A stretch of DNA of 64,000 nucleotides from DATARR01 sp044868005 (lineage in GTDB: Bacteria; Acidobacteriota; Thermoanaerobaculia; Multivoradales; UBA5704): the NCBI GenBank assembly GCA_044868005.1, contig JBIOVX010000097.1:1-64000 (forward strand). The letters run 5' to 3'. A model generated the notes under the pieces. It saw only the letters and a list, made by a program, of their open reading frames with translations, did not search any database and was not told the DNA's origin. Position numbers and translations under genes: made by a program. Shown piece by piece: positions 7,775-15,853 of this stretch (positions are counted from its first letter, which is position 1; each line of letters begins with the position of its first letter).

Positions 7775-8405
7775 CGACGTACAGGATGTGCGCGTGGGGA
7801 TACCCCGCGCCGATGGCGACGGCCTCGCAGCTTGCGAAGCCGGCCCGCAGGAGGCGCTCGCGGATCTGCTCCCGCGTCTCGAAGCTGTGGGCCTCGCCGA
7901 GGGTCAGACCGACGCGGTCCACCAGCCACTCCTGAAGGCGATTCCAGCGCGCTTTCACCGGGTGCTCCGGGTCCATCTCCTTGAGCAGGAAGATGCCGCC
8001 CGGCGCCAACCTCTCGCGGATTGCACGGAAAAGCTCGTCCCATTCCGAGATCGGCAGGCGATAGAGCACATCGATGACGGTCACGGCGTCGAAAGTTCCG
8101 GCGACCGCCGCGTCGGTGCCGCCTATCACGTGCATCTGGCGATGCGGAAAGACCATAAAAATCTTGCGCAAATCCGGCTCGACGGCGGCGACCCTGCGGG
8201 CTCCCACCTGGAGGGCGAGATGTGCGAAGATACCGTGGCCAGTTCCGAGATCTAACAAAACAGAATCCGGCGGGAGGTAGTCGAGCACCCGCAGGAACGG
8301 ACACGTGAGGAAGCGCCCGAGCACGTGAAAACGGGTGGCGGGCGGCGCTTTCCGGTACGTGCGCCGCACCAGGGACAGGGCCTGGAAAAAGCCGATGGAA
8401 GCCAC
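7722..8405 (-). CDS. SAM-dependent class I methyltransferase
   Basis: 227 residues, Rossmann methyltransferase. Motif I is LLDLGTGHGIFAHLA at about 50-64, followed by an acidic residue in VAAVEPD and motif IV FDAVTVIDVLYRLP. The acceptor is unknown; the position beside glycosyltransferases suggests a lipid- or sugar-linked substrate. The start is GTG, supported by GGAG five bases upstream. The 3-prime end overlaps the phosphatase gene tail to tail, and the start region overlaps that of the divergent GT39-like gene if the latter uses ATG 8395. Confidence 0.8.
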   Translation of the reverse strand: MASIGFFQALSLVRRTYRKAPPATRFHVLGRFLTCPFLRVLDYLPPDSVLLDLGTGHGIFAHLALQVGARRVAAVEPDLRKIFMVFPHRQMHVIGGTDAAVAGTFDAVTVIDVLYRLPISEWDELFRAIRERLAPGGIFLLKEMDPEHPVKARWNRLQEWLVDRVGLTLGEAHSFETREQIRERLLRAGFASCEAVAIGAGYPHAHILYVATDARRDNRADTRRTSR

Positions 8406-10227
8406 CCGGACTCCATATCCTCCCGGCGGAGCGGTGTCAATCGCGCCGCGCCGCCGCCCCTCGCCGGCCGTCCTCGCCGGCTTTGCGGCCGTGGTCCTGG
8501 TGCGAGTCCTGACGCTGCCGCGCAGCCTGTGGGAGATGGACGAGGTGCTCTTCGCGCGCGCCGTCGAGCACTTCGATCCGCTGTCGCACCGGCCGCATCC
8601 GCCGGGCTATCCGCTCCTCGTCGGACTGGGGAAGGCGTTCAACCTCGTCTTTCACGATCCCTTCGTCAGCCTTGTCGCCCTGAGCTTCGTCTCGTCGCTC
8701 GTGGGCTACGCGGCCCTGGTGGCGGCGTTCCGGCGCATCGCCGGCGAAGGCTCCGAGCGCGTGGCGGTCGCCGGAGCGCTGCTCTTTCACCTCTCGCCGG
8801 CGATGCTCGTGCAGGCGCCGCTGCCGATGTCGGATCCGCCGGCGCTGATGTTCATCTCGCTCGCGTTGTGGGCGGCGGCGGTGCTGATGCAGGAGGGCTC
8901 GGTTCTCTCGGCGATCGGCCTCGGAGCCGCCGCATCGGCGGCCATCGGCTGCCGGCCGCAGCTCGCGCTGGCCGTGCTGCCCATGCTGGCCGTGGCTCTG
9001 TGGCAGGCGCCCGGCTGGCGGCGGCGAGCCGAGGCGCTCGCCGCCTTCACGCTTGTCTCGCTGCTGTGGTTCATCCCTTTGCTCGTCGCCGCCGGCGGAC
9101 CGCGCGGCCTCCTGGAGCACGAGATCAAGCAAATGCGCTACGTGGGCGCGCACGACGCCCAGACTTCCCGCCGCGGCTGCTCGCCGTACAGGGTGGCCAC
9201 GCGTTTCCTCTCCCATCCGTGGGGACGCCGCAAGCTGGCCGGATCGGTGCTCCTGCTGGCCCTCGCCGGCGTCGCCAGGCTCGGCTGGCTGCGGCGGTCG
9301 GCGGCGCTGCCGCTCGGCGTGCTGAGCGCGATCCAGATCGCCGTCTGCCTTGCGGTGATGGACCCCGCGGACGCGGTGCGCTACGCCCTGCCGTGGGTGC
9401 TCGGCGTGGCCTTCGCGGCCGCCGTGGGCTGCGAGGCGCTGGCGCGGCTGGTCCGGCGGCCGGCGGCGGCCTGGATCCCGGTGGCGGTGATCCTCGCCGT
9501 CTCGGTTCTCTGCGCCGCGCCGGTGCTCGAGGTGCGCTCGACGAGGCTCTCGCCGCCCGTGCAGGCGACGAACTGGATCAAGCGCAACCTCCCGGCGCAG
9601 ACGATGATCCTCGTCGATGAAGAGATGGCGCCCCACGCCTCCTACCTGTTGAGCAAATTCGATCTCTCGCTCGTCGACGACGGCCTGCGCCGCGCGGCCA
9701 AGCGGCCGAAAATCCCCGTCTATCTGCTGGCCGAGGGCGAGAGCCGCTGGCCGGGAGCGAAGACCTTCCGCTGGCCGGACAGCGACGCCTACCGCCGGCT
9801 CACCCGCAACCATTACCGGGTCGTCTCGCTCAGCCCCGTTTCCTCGAACTATCGCTTCCAGATCGTGCGCGGCGTCTACGGCTGGGAGCCCAACATCCGG
9901 GACGCCCGATGGCGGTGGATGAACGCCGACGCCGCCATTCTGCTCTTCCCGCGGGGAACGCGCGCCATCGCCGTCACCCTCGGGCTCGACGCTTCGGCTC
10001 CGCTCCTCTCGAACTCGGTGGCCGTCTCGGTGAACGGCGCCCCGGCGGCCTCTGTGGAGATCCCGCGCGGCACCGCCCGGCGGATCGAGCTGCCGCGGAA
10101 GGACAATGGAACCTTGGAGATCGGCTTCCGCTCGGCGCGCTCGTTCGTCCCCGCCGAGGCCGAGCCCGGGACCGCCGCGCGCCGGCTCGCCGTCCAGCTC
10201 CTTGCCGTCGAACGCATTGCCCACTAA
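8395..10227 (+). CDS. GT39-like polytopic membrane glycosyltransferase
   Basis: About 610 residues with ten or so membrane helices, then a C-terminal soluble region from about residue 390. Features of GT-C enzymes that use lipid-linked sugars are an acidic motif after the first helix (WEMDEVLFARA) and HPPGYPLL. Likely reaction: transfer of a sugar from a polyprenyl-phosphate donor on the outer face of the inner membrane. The start is uncertain: ATG 8395 overlaps the divergent methyltransferase start, whereas GTG 8434 would avoid this and still keep the first helix. It is followed at 17 nt by a GT2 enzyme that could make its polyprenyl-sugar donor. Confidence 0.75.
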   Translation: MEATRTPYPPGGAVSIAPRRRPSPAVLAGFAAVVLVRVLTLPRSLWEMDEVLFARAVEHFDPLSHRPHPPGYPLLVGLGKAFNLVFHDPFVSLVALSFVSSLVGYAALVAAFRRIAGEGSERVAVAGALLFHLSPAMLVQAPLPMSDPPALMFISLALWAAAVLMQEGSVLSAIGLGAAASAAIGCRPQLALAVLPMLAVALWQAPGWRRRAEALAAFTLVSLLWFIPLLVAAGGPRGLLEHEIKQMRYVGAHDAQTSRRGCSPYRVATRFLSHPWGRRKLAGSVLLLALAGVARLGWLRRSAALPLGVLSAIQIAVCLAVMDPADAVRYALPWVLGVAFAAAVGCEALARLVRRPAAAWIPVAVILAVSVLCAAPVLEVRSTRLSPPVQATNWIKRNLPAQTMILVDEEMAPHASYLLSKFDLSLVDDGLRRAAKRPKIPVYLLAEGESRWPGAKTFRWPDSDAYRRLTRNHYRVVSLSPVSSNYRFQIVRGVYGWEPNIRDARWRWMNADAAILLFPRGTRAIAVTLGLDASAPLLSNSVAVSVNGAPAASVEIPRGTARRIELPRKDNGTLEIGFRSARSFVPAEAEPGTAARRLAVQLLAVERIAH

Positions 10228-10244
10228 GCTGAGAGCCGCCGCTC

Positions 10245-11015
10245 ATGCAAGACCGCCCTTCCGTCTCGCTCGTGATCCCGATGTTCAACGAAGAGGAGAA
10301 CATTGCGCACGCGCTCGCCTGCGCCGCCTCGGCGCTCGACCGCTACAGCGGCGATTACGAGATCATCGTCGTCGACGACGCCTCGACGGACCGTTCCGCC
10401 GAGATCGTCGCCCGCGAAGCCGATGCCAATCCGCGCATCCGCGTGGTACGGCATGAGGTCAACCGCAAGCTCGGCGCCTCGGTGAAGACAGGCTTCGCCG
10501 CGGCGCGCAAGGACCTCGTGCTCTACATGGACGCCGACCTGCCGTTCGATCCGGACGCCATCGGCCGCGCCATCCAGGCCATGAAGGTGACGCGGGCGGA
10601 CGTGATCGCCGGCTACCGTCTCGACCGCACCACCGAAGGTTTCCGCCGCACCGTCTTCTCCTATATCTACAACTCGCTCATCGGCCTGCTCTTCCGCTGG
10701 CCGCACCGCGACATCAACTTCTCCTTCAAGCTGATGCGGCGCGAGGTGCTGGAGGCCATCGAGCTGAAATCGGAAGGCTCGCTGATCGACGCCGAGCTGA
10801 TCGTCAAGGCGAAGAACCTGGGCTTCGTCATCCAGCAGCTCGGGCTGGACTACTTCCCGCGCACCCGCGGCCGTTCGACGCTCTCCTCGCCCGCCGTCAT
10901 CCTCAAGATCCTGCGCGAGCTGATGGCGCTTTATCCCGAGATGCGCAACCCACGGCGGCGGGACCGGCCCGAAAACTCACCCGCGCCCGCCGAAGCGCCG
11001 AATCCGGGCCGTTGA
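10245..11015 (+). CDS. GT2 glycosyltransferase (polyprenyl-phosphate sugar transferase-like)
   Basis: 256 residues, GT-A fold. N-terminal SLVIPMFNEEENI, the nucleotide-binding IIVVDDASTD and the metal-binding YMDADLPFDP (DxD) are all present. The protein has no large C-terminal membrane region, as in the short DPM1-like synthases that load a sugar onto dolichyl- or undecaprenyl-phosphate. The tail is Pro/Arg-rich. It sits between a GT39-like enzyme that would use such a donor and a YdjC/HpnK deacetylase that starts inside its stop codon, so the three probably act on one glycolipid. Confidence 0.85.
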   Translation: MQDRPSVSLVIPMFNEEENIAHALACAASALDRYSGDYEIIVVDDASTDRSAEIVAREADANPRIRVVRHEVNRKLGASVKTGFAAARKDLVLYMDADLPFDPDAIGRAIQAMKVTRADVIAGYRLDRTTEGFRRTVFSYIYNSLIGLLFRWPHRDINFSFKLMRREVLEAIELKSEGSLIDAELIVKAKNLGFVIQQLGLDYFPRTRGRSTLSSPAVILKILRELMALYPEMRNPRRRDRPENSPAPAEAPNPGR

Positions 11016-11854
11016 GAGCCCTCGTCGTCACGGCCGACGATGTCGGCCTCCATCCCGGCATGACCCTCGGCGCCGTCAAGGCGCACGACGAGGGGATCGT
11101 CACCGCCTGCAGCGTGGTCGCCAACGGCCGCGCCTTCGCGCCCGCCGTGGAGCTGCTGCGCGACCGGCCGCGGCTCGACGTCGGCGTGCATCTGACGCTG
11201 GTGGGAGAATGGCCGCTGTCGCCGCCGGAGCGGATTCGTTCGCTGGTGGATCGCGACGGTCGGTTCCTACGAGATTTTCGCGCTTTCACGAAGCGATATC
11301 TCCTCGGCGGCATTGCGGCGGCCGAGGTGGAGGAGGAGCTGAGACGGCAGATCGAACAGCTGCTCGGCGCCGGGCTTTCCCTGGTCCACGCCAACAGCCA
11401 TCAGCATCTCCACGTCCTACCGCGGATCTTCGAGATCGTTGTCCGGTTGGCGGACGAGTACGGTATTCGCTTCGTTCGCATTCCCCACGAGCCAATCGCA
11501 GTTCGCCGATTGTCGCCGCGCTCGTTGCAGATCGGCATCCTCAACGGCATCAGCCGCAGGGCCCGACGGCGGCTGGATTCGGTACGAACAGCGGACAAGA
11601 CAGTGGGGATCCTCGATGCGGGGAGGCTGACGGCGGAGAGGCTCGTCTCGATTCTGCAGGACGTCGAAGGCACGACCGAGCTGGTCTGCCATCCGGGGAT
11701 CGATGACAGCGCTTTGACGGCTGAGTACGACTGGGGCTACGGGTGGGATCGGGAGACAGAGGCGTTGTGCGATGGGCGGGTGAAGGAGGCACTACACGCC
11801 CAAGGAATCCATCTCAGTCCGTTTACGCACCTGCCGGCTGCCCCCCCAATGTAG
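11012..11854 (+). CDS. YdjC/ChbG/HpnK family carbohydrate deacetylase
   Basis: 280 residues. The family removes N-acetyl groups from sugars; HpnK members occur in hopanoid glycolipid synthesis. The metal ligands are visible: VTADDVGLHPG at the N-terminus and the His cluster HANSHQHLHVLP near residue 130, plus VCHPG near the C-terminus. TTG at 11012 is chosen because it overlaps the upstream stop (TTGA) and begins directly before the first strand. Membership of the GT39/GT2 operon suggests the substrate is a lipid-linked amino sugar. HpnK specifically is less certain because no other hopanoid gene is here. Confidence 0.82.
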   Translation: MRALVVTADDVGLHPGMTLGAVKAHDEGIVTACSVVANGRAFAPAVELLRDRPRLDVGVHLTLVGEWPLSPPERIRSLVDRDGRFLRDFRAFTKRYLLGGIAAAEVEEELRRQIEQLLGAGLSLVHANSHQHLHVLPRIFEIVVRLADEYGIRFVRIPHEPIAVRRLSPRSLQIGILNGISRRARRRLDSVRTADKTVGILDAGRLTAERLVSILQDVEGTTELVCHPGIDDSALTAEYDWGYGWDRETEALCDGRVKEALHAQGIHLSPFTHLPAAPPM

Positions 11855-11984
11855 AGACGCCCCGTGGGGCGTCTCCGCGGCGGCGACATCCTTGAATATC
11901 GTAAACGCGTCGCGGACTGTCATCGATCAAGGAAAGGTTTCCGCCGTTCCAGAGACGCCCCACGGGGCGTCTCTACATTGGGGG
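11843..11984. repeat. Perfect 33-bp inverted repeat element
   Basis: Arms at 11843-11875 and 11952-11984 are exact reverse complements, and each holds its own hairpin (agacgcccc...ggggcgtct). The 76-nt centre shows no repeat. The right half runs into the 3-prime end of the GIY-YIG gene and codes its tail; the left arm lies across the 3-prime end of the deacetylase gene. A diverged relative is at 45843-45905. Confidence 0.8.
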
Positions 11985-12225
11985 AAACCGATGCGACCAT
12001 CGCCTCCTTCTCCGCCTTCCGCATCGCCTTGATTCGCAGCTCCTCCCGCAAGGCGAGGCTCCAGGAGCGCACCTTGCGCGTCCAGACGAGCGTCACGGGC
12101 AGGTGGGAGCGCGTATAGCGCGAAGCCTGGCCCGCGCGGTGCTGCTCGAGCCGGCGGTCCAGGTCCTTCGCGATGCCGGTGTAGAGCGAGCCGTCGCAGC
12201 AGCGGAGGATGTAGACGAAGGGCAT
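11920..12225 (-). CDS. GIY-YIG superfamily nuclease-like protein (UPF0213)
   Basis: 101 residues. The core has the VYILRCCDGSLYTGIAKDLD start expected for single-domain GIY-YIG proteins, then RRLEQHRAG and TLVWTRKV. The cellular role of these small proteins is unclear; some may act in DNA repair. The last roughly 23 residues, from about SPNVETPRGAS to the stop, are encoded by the inverted repeat at 11843-11984 rather than by conserved sequence, so the native C-terminus was probably altered when the repeat arrived. It ends near an oppositely oriented deacetylase. Confidence 0.8.
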   Translation of the reverse strand: MPFVYILRCCDGSLYTGIAKDLDRRLEQHRAGQASRYTRSHLPVTLVWTRKVRSWSLALREELRIKAMRKAEKEAMVASVSPNVETPRGASLERRKPFLDR

Positions 12226-12231
12226 TGCCGC

Positions 12232-12948
12232 TCACCAGGCCAACGGCTTGCCGTCGCGGAAGAAGCCGCCGGTCGGTCCGCCGTCGGGCAGCGTCGCGGC
12301 CCAGACGACGCTGGCGGCGCCATCCTCCACAGGCCGGCCGCCGGCCCCTCCCATGTCCGTCGCCACCCAGCCGGGACAGACCGAGTTGACCAGGATGCCC
12401 GCGCCCCGCAGCTCGACGGCAAGCATGCGGGTGAGCCCGTTGAGCGCCACCTTCGACACGTTGTACGCCGGCGTGCCGCCGCCCATACTCGCGAGCGAGC
12501 CGGCCTCGCTGGAGACGTTGACGATGCGGCCGTGACGGCTGCGCCGCAGCAGCGGGATGAACGCCTGGCACAGCCGCCAGACACCGAAGAGATTCGTCTC
12601 CAGGGCTTCATGGACCACGGCGAGGTCCGCGTCTGTGACCCGCTGCCAGGTGTCGTAGAGGATGGCGGCGTTGTTCACCAGCACGTCGAGCCGGCCGAAG
12701 TCCGACTCCACGGCCTGCCGCAGCCTCTCCACGCTCTGTGGATCGGTGACGTCGAGCTGCCGGGGGTGGACCTCACCCGTGAGCTCCCGGGCAGCCGTCT
12801 CTCCCTTCGCCAAATCGCGGCTCCCCAGCACGACCGTATAACCGCGCTCAGCGAGCTGCCGGCAGACCTCGAGGCCGATTCCCCGGTTGGCGCCGCTGAC
12901 CAGGGCGACCGGGCTGCCCTCGCGGCTTTTCTCGGTCCGGCTTGCCAT
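12232..12948 (-). CDS. Short-chain dehydrogenase/reductase (carbonyl reductase-like)
   Basis: 238 residues. NAD(P)-binding SGANRGIGLEV at the N-terminus, NNAAI after strand 4, catalytic Ser in NVSSEAG and catalytic Tyr/Lys in AYNVSKVAL. The sequence between the motifs is that of plant and animal carbonyl reductase-like SDRs. Substrate unknown. Its first 101 nt overlap the 3-prime end of the upstream membrane-protein gene in another frame on the same strand. The GIY-YIG gene follows after 6 nt. Confidence 0.85.
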   Translation of the reverse strand: MASRTEKSREGSPVALVSGANRGIGLEVCRQLAERGYTVVLGSRDLAKGETAARELTGEVHPRQLDVTDPQSVERLRQAVESDFGRLDVLVNNAAILYDTWQRVTDADLAVVHEALETNLFGVWRLCQAFIPLLRRSRHGRIVNVSSEAGSLASMGGGTPAYNVSKVALNGLTRMLAVELRGAGILVNSVCPGWVATDMGGAGGRPVEDGAASVVWAATLPDGGPTGGFFRDGKPLAW

Positions 12949-14470
12949 GCCGCGATTCTATGCCGCGGTCGTCCTCCCGGCGCTGCCAGAGCTCGCCGCC
13001 GAACCGGCTCGCGACGCGCTCATAGTGCCTCGCGAGGCGCTCCCTCAAGGAATCGTTCGGCGGCATCCTCCAGGTGTAGACGGCGTCGATGAGATCGCGG
13101 TTCAGCCGCACGCGCAGCACACCGGGAGTCTTGAGGATGCCGGCAAGGTCGGGGAACACCACGGAACGGCGGAAACGGGTCTGGAAGTACGGGAGCTTGG
13201 CCTCGTAGTTGTTCCAATCGATCAGGCCTTTGTCGAGCGCCGCGTAGCACATCGCGTGGCTGAGCGGCTCCATCGGCGCGGCGCGCGCGAAGAGGAGCGG
13301 CAGGACGCGCGTGTTCGGCTGGACGGCGTCGAGACCGCTCAGGTAAGCCTCCATGTCCTCGCCGCGCAAGCGATATCCATGGATCAGATAGCCGAGGTTC
13401 AGCAAGGCTATAGCGGTGAGTACCGCGGCGGCGATCCTTCTCGGCGTCCGCGCCAGCTCCAGCGAGAACCACGGGATCAGAACGAGGTAAGGATAGAGGC
13501 TGAGCCGCTGCTGAAGGAGCCCGCCGCCCGCCAGTCCGCCGGGGCTCAAGAAGTAGACCAACAGGCAGAGAAGGGCGACGAGCAGGAAGGCGTCCGTTTC
13601 CTCGAAGAACGGCCGGCGGAGGGCTTTCCGCCGCAGCGTATAGAGGAGCAGCAGCAGGAACAGCACCGCCAAGGCGCCCGCGCACCAGCGCTGGACCTCG
13701 CCGAAGGTGACCAACGCCTGGAGCTGGGCGAAGTAGCGCACAAGCCGCCGCAACGGCCATCCCGCGCGAAGACCTCCACCGCCCTGCATCAAGTACCAGA
13801 GCGGCAGGACGAGCTGCGGCAGCAGGATGGGTATATGCAGTAGATGTCGAGGCCAGGAATCGCGCCGCAGCGTCGCCAGCCACAGAACCGCGATGGCCGC
13901 CAGCGCGAGCACGAACGAGAGGATGTGCGAGAAGTAGCACAACCAGAGCAGCAGATTGATCTTCACCGCGAAGGCGATCCCGGCCCGCGCGCGGTGCCGC
14001 CACCAGCAGCCGAGGACGAAGAAGAACAGCGCCAGGCTGATCGAGAAGTTGTAGAACCCGTATTGGAAGAGCTGGTGATAGGCGAACGGTAACGCCAGGA
14101 ACGCGAGCCAGCGCTTCTGCGGCCGCACCGCGCCGGCGAGATACCAGGCGCCGCCGAGGAAGAGCAGCACGTAGGCGCTCACCAGCAGCTTCTCGGCAAT
14201 GAGAGGCGGCACGACGAACATGAGCAGCGCCATGGTGGCGTGGCTCACCCAGTTCGGATAAGGCCGCCAGTTGATCTCGTAGTACTGCTGGAAGAGGGGA
14301 TACGCTTCGGCGTTGCCGTGCTGGCGCAGGATCCAGGCGTTGTAGGCGTGGCAGGGTCCGTCTACGGTGGGCAGGTGATGGACGGTCCAGAAGGGAAGGA
14401 CGTACAGCAGGGCCAGCGCGAAGAACAGCCGGCGGAGCCAGACGTCCTCGGTAAGCGGGAAACGATTCAT
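12848..14470 (-). CDS. Large polytopic membrane protein
   Basis: 540 residues with ten to twelve predicted membrane helices and a soluble C-terminal region of about 110 residues. The early periplasmic motif LPTVDGPCHAYNAW is reminiscent of GT-C-type proteins, but the family cannot be named. The start is ATG 14470, directly before NRFPLTEDVWLRRLFF. The last 34 codons lie inside the SDR gene in another frame and are Arg/Pro-rich, so the original stop may have been lost. It is probably envelope-related, given the glycosyltransferases nearby. Confidence 0.65.
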   Translation of the reverse strand: MNRFPLTEDVWLRRLFFALALLYVLPFWTVHHLPTVDGPCHAYNAWILRQHGNAEAYPLFQQYYEINWRPYPNWVSHATMALLMFVVPPLIAEKLLVSAYVLLFLGGAWYLAGAVRPQKRWLAFLALPFAYHQLFQYGFYNFSISLALFFFVLGCWWRHRARAGIAFAVKINLLLWLCYFSHILSFVLALAAIAVLWLATLRRDSWPRHLLHIPILLPQLVLPLWYLMQGGGGLRAGWPLRRLVRYFAQLQALVTFGEVQRWCAGALAVLFLLLLLYTLRRKALRRPFFEETDAFLLVALLCLLVYFLSPGGLAGGGLLQQRLSLYPYLVLIPWFSLELARTPRRIAAAVLTAIALLNLGYLIHGYRLRGEDMEAYLSGLDAVQPNTRVLPLLFARAAPMEPLSHAMCYAALDKGLIDWNNYEAKLPYFQTRFRRSVVFPDLAGILKTPGVLRVRLNRDLIDAVYTWRMPPNDSLRERLARHYERVASRFGGELWQRREDDRGIESRHGKPDREKPRGQPGRPGQRRQPGNRPRGLPAAR

Positions 14471-14548
14471 GCGTGGGATAAGCCCCTTCAAGAGGCTTTT
14501 ACGGATCAGCGGGGCAGTATATACAGGCGCCGCGGAGTGAAAGGATTC

Positions 14549-14668
14549 AAGGGACGACAGGGACAACAAGGACGGCAGGGACAGCAACGTTCGGGGTGAG
14601 CCTTCTTGTCCCTGCTGTCCCTGCTGTCCCTGCTGTCCCTGCTGTCCCTGTTGTCTCTGTTGTCCCTT
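14549..14668. repeat. 9-bp minisatellite (GGACAnnAG / CTGTCCCTG)
   Basis: Seven tandem 9-bp units close to CTGTCCCTG at 14606-14668, preceded at 14549-14587 by four inverted units (GGGACAGCA type), so the locus can fold on itself. The array ends exactly at the argH stop codon. Related arrays lie at 20123-20165, 38275-38367 and 41816-41863, always between genes. Confidence 0.8.
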
Positions 14669-15853
14669 TTAACGCTTATACCTCTCCCCGACCCGCCGAT
14701 ACGCCTCGCGGAAGGTGATCCCCTCCTCCAGCACCAGCCGGTACGCCTCCTCGGTGGCGCGGAGGCCCGGATCGAGCCGGATGCGCTCGGGGTGGAACCG
14801 CACCTCGGGCAGCGCGGCGGTCATGATGGCGACCGTCTCGCCCGCGAGATCGATGCCGCGGAAGAGCGGCGCCTTGAGGAGCTGCAGATCGCGGTGATAG
14901 CCGGAGGGGAGCTTGGCGGTGACCGCCATGGCTTCGAACAGACAGGCCTGGGCGGTGGCCGTGCGGCCGCGCACGAGCTCGAAGACGTCCGGATTGCGCT
15001 TCTGCGGCATGATCGACGAGCCCGTGGTCATCGCCGCCGGCAGGCTCACGAAGCCGAATTCCGCGCTGGCGAAGAGCACGAGATCCGCGGCGAGACGCCC
15101 GAGGTCCTGCATCAGCAGGGCGATCTCGAAGAGCACCTGTGCCTCCGCCTTGCCGCGCGAGAGCTGCACCGCCGTCACCGGCTCCTGGACCTCGGCGAAG
15201 CCCAGGCTCCGGCGGGTGGACTCGCGGTCGATCGGCAGCAGCGGCACGCCGTAGCCGGCCGCCGAGCCCAGCGGATTTTTCTCGACGCGGCGGGCGCAGG
15301 CCTCGAGCCCTTCGGCGTCGTCGCGCAGCTCGGCGGCGAAGCCGTCCGCCCACAGCAGGACGGAGCTGGGCATGGCCTGCTGGTGATGGGTGTAGCCGGG
15401 GATGACGATCTCTCCCTGGCGTTCCGCCAGACCGTCGATCGCGGACGCCGCCTCGCGCGCTCCGTCGGCGAGCGCCGCGATCACATCCCGCAGGTAGAGC
15501 CGCAGGGCGGCGAGCACCTGATCGTTGCGCGAGCGGCCGAGGTGGAGCCGCGCGCCGGCGTCGCCGATCCGCTCGGTCAGGCGGGATTCGAGCGCGCTGT
15601 GGACATCCTCGTTCTCCAGAGCGATCCGCCAGGCGCCCGCCGCGTGTTCCTTCCCCAGCGTTTCCAGACCCTCGCGGATGGCCGCGAGATCCTCCGCGGA
15701 GAGCAGGCCGGCTTCCTGGAGCATCGCCGCGTGCGCGATCGAGGCGCGCACGTCGTAGGCCACGAGGCGTTCGTCGAGGCGATGGTCCTCGCCGGCGGTG
15801 TAGCGCAGCACGCGCTCGTCGAGCGGCTCGCCCTTGTCCCACAGGCGGCTCAC
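14669..15853 (-). CDS. argH: Argininosuccinate lyase (short form)
   Basis: Last step of arginine synthesis: argininosuccinate to arginine and fumarate. Fumarase-superfamily motifs are all present: HLGRSRNDQV, THHQQAMPSS and the signature GSSIMPQKRNPDVFELVRG. At 394 residues it is 40-60 shorter than usual; it ends at REAYRRVGERYKR, before most of the normal C-terminal domain, and the stop abuts a 9-bp minisatellite. GTG 15853 overlaps the argE' stop by 4 nt and starts at the conserved RLWDKGEPLD. It is the last gene of the operon. The active site should be intact, but the C-terminus may have been trimmed by repeat growth. Confidence 0.9.
   Translation of the reverse strand: MSRLWDKGEPLDERVLRYTAGEDHRLDERLVAYDVRASIAHAAMLQEAGLLSAEDLAAIREGLETLGKEHAAGAWRIALENEDVHSALESRLTERIGDAGARLHLGRSRNDQVLAALRLYLRDVIAALADGAREAASAIDGLAERQGEIVIPGYTHHQQAMPSSVLLWADGFAAELRDDAEGLEACARRVEKNPLGSAAGYGVPLLPIDRESTRRSLGFAEVQEPVTAVQLSRGKAEAQVLFEIALLMQDLGRLAADLVLFASAEFGFVSLPAAMTTGSSIMPQKRNPDVFELVRGRTATAQACLFEAMAVTAKLPSGYHRDLQLLKAPLFRGIDLAGETVAIMTAALPEVRFHPERIRLDPGLRATEEAYRLVLEEGITFREAYRRVGERYKR

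Noticed and set aside
14549..14668. Could the tandem repeats be a CRISPR array?
   Set aside because: Units of 9 bp without spacers, in both orientations, and no cas gene in the window.
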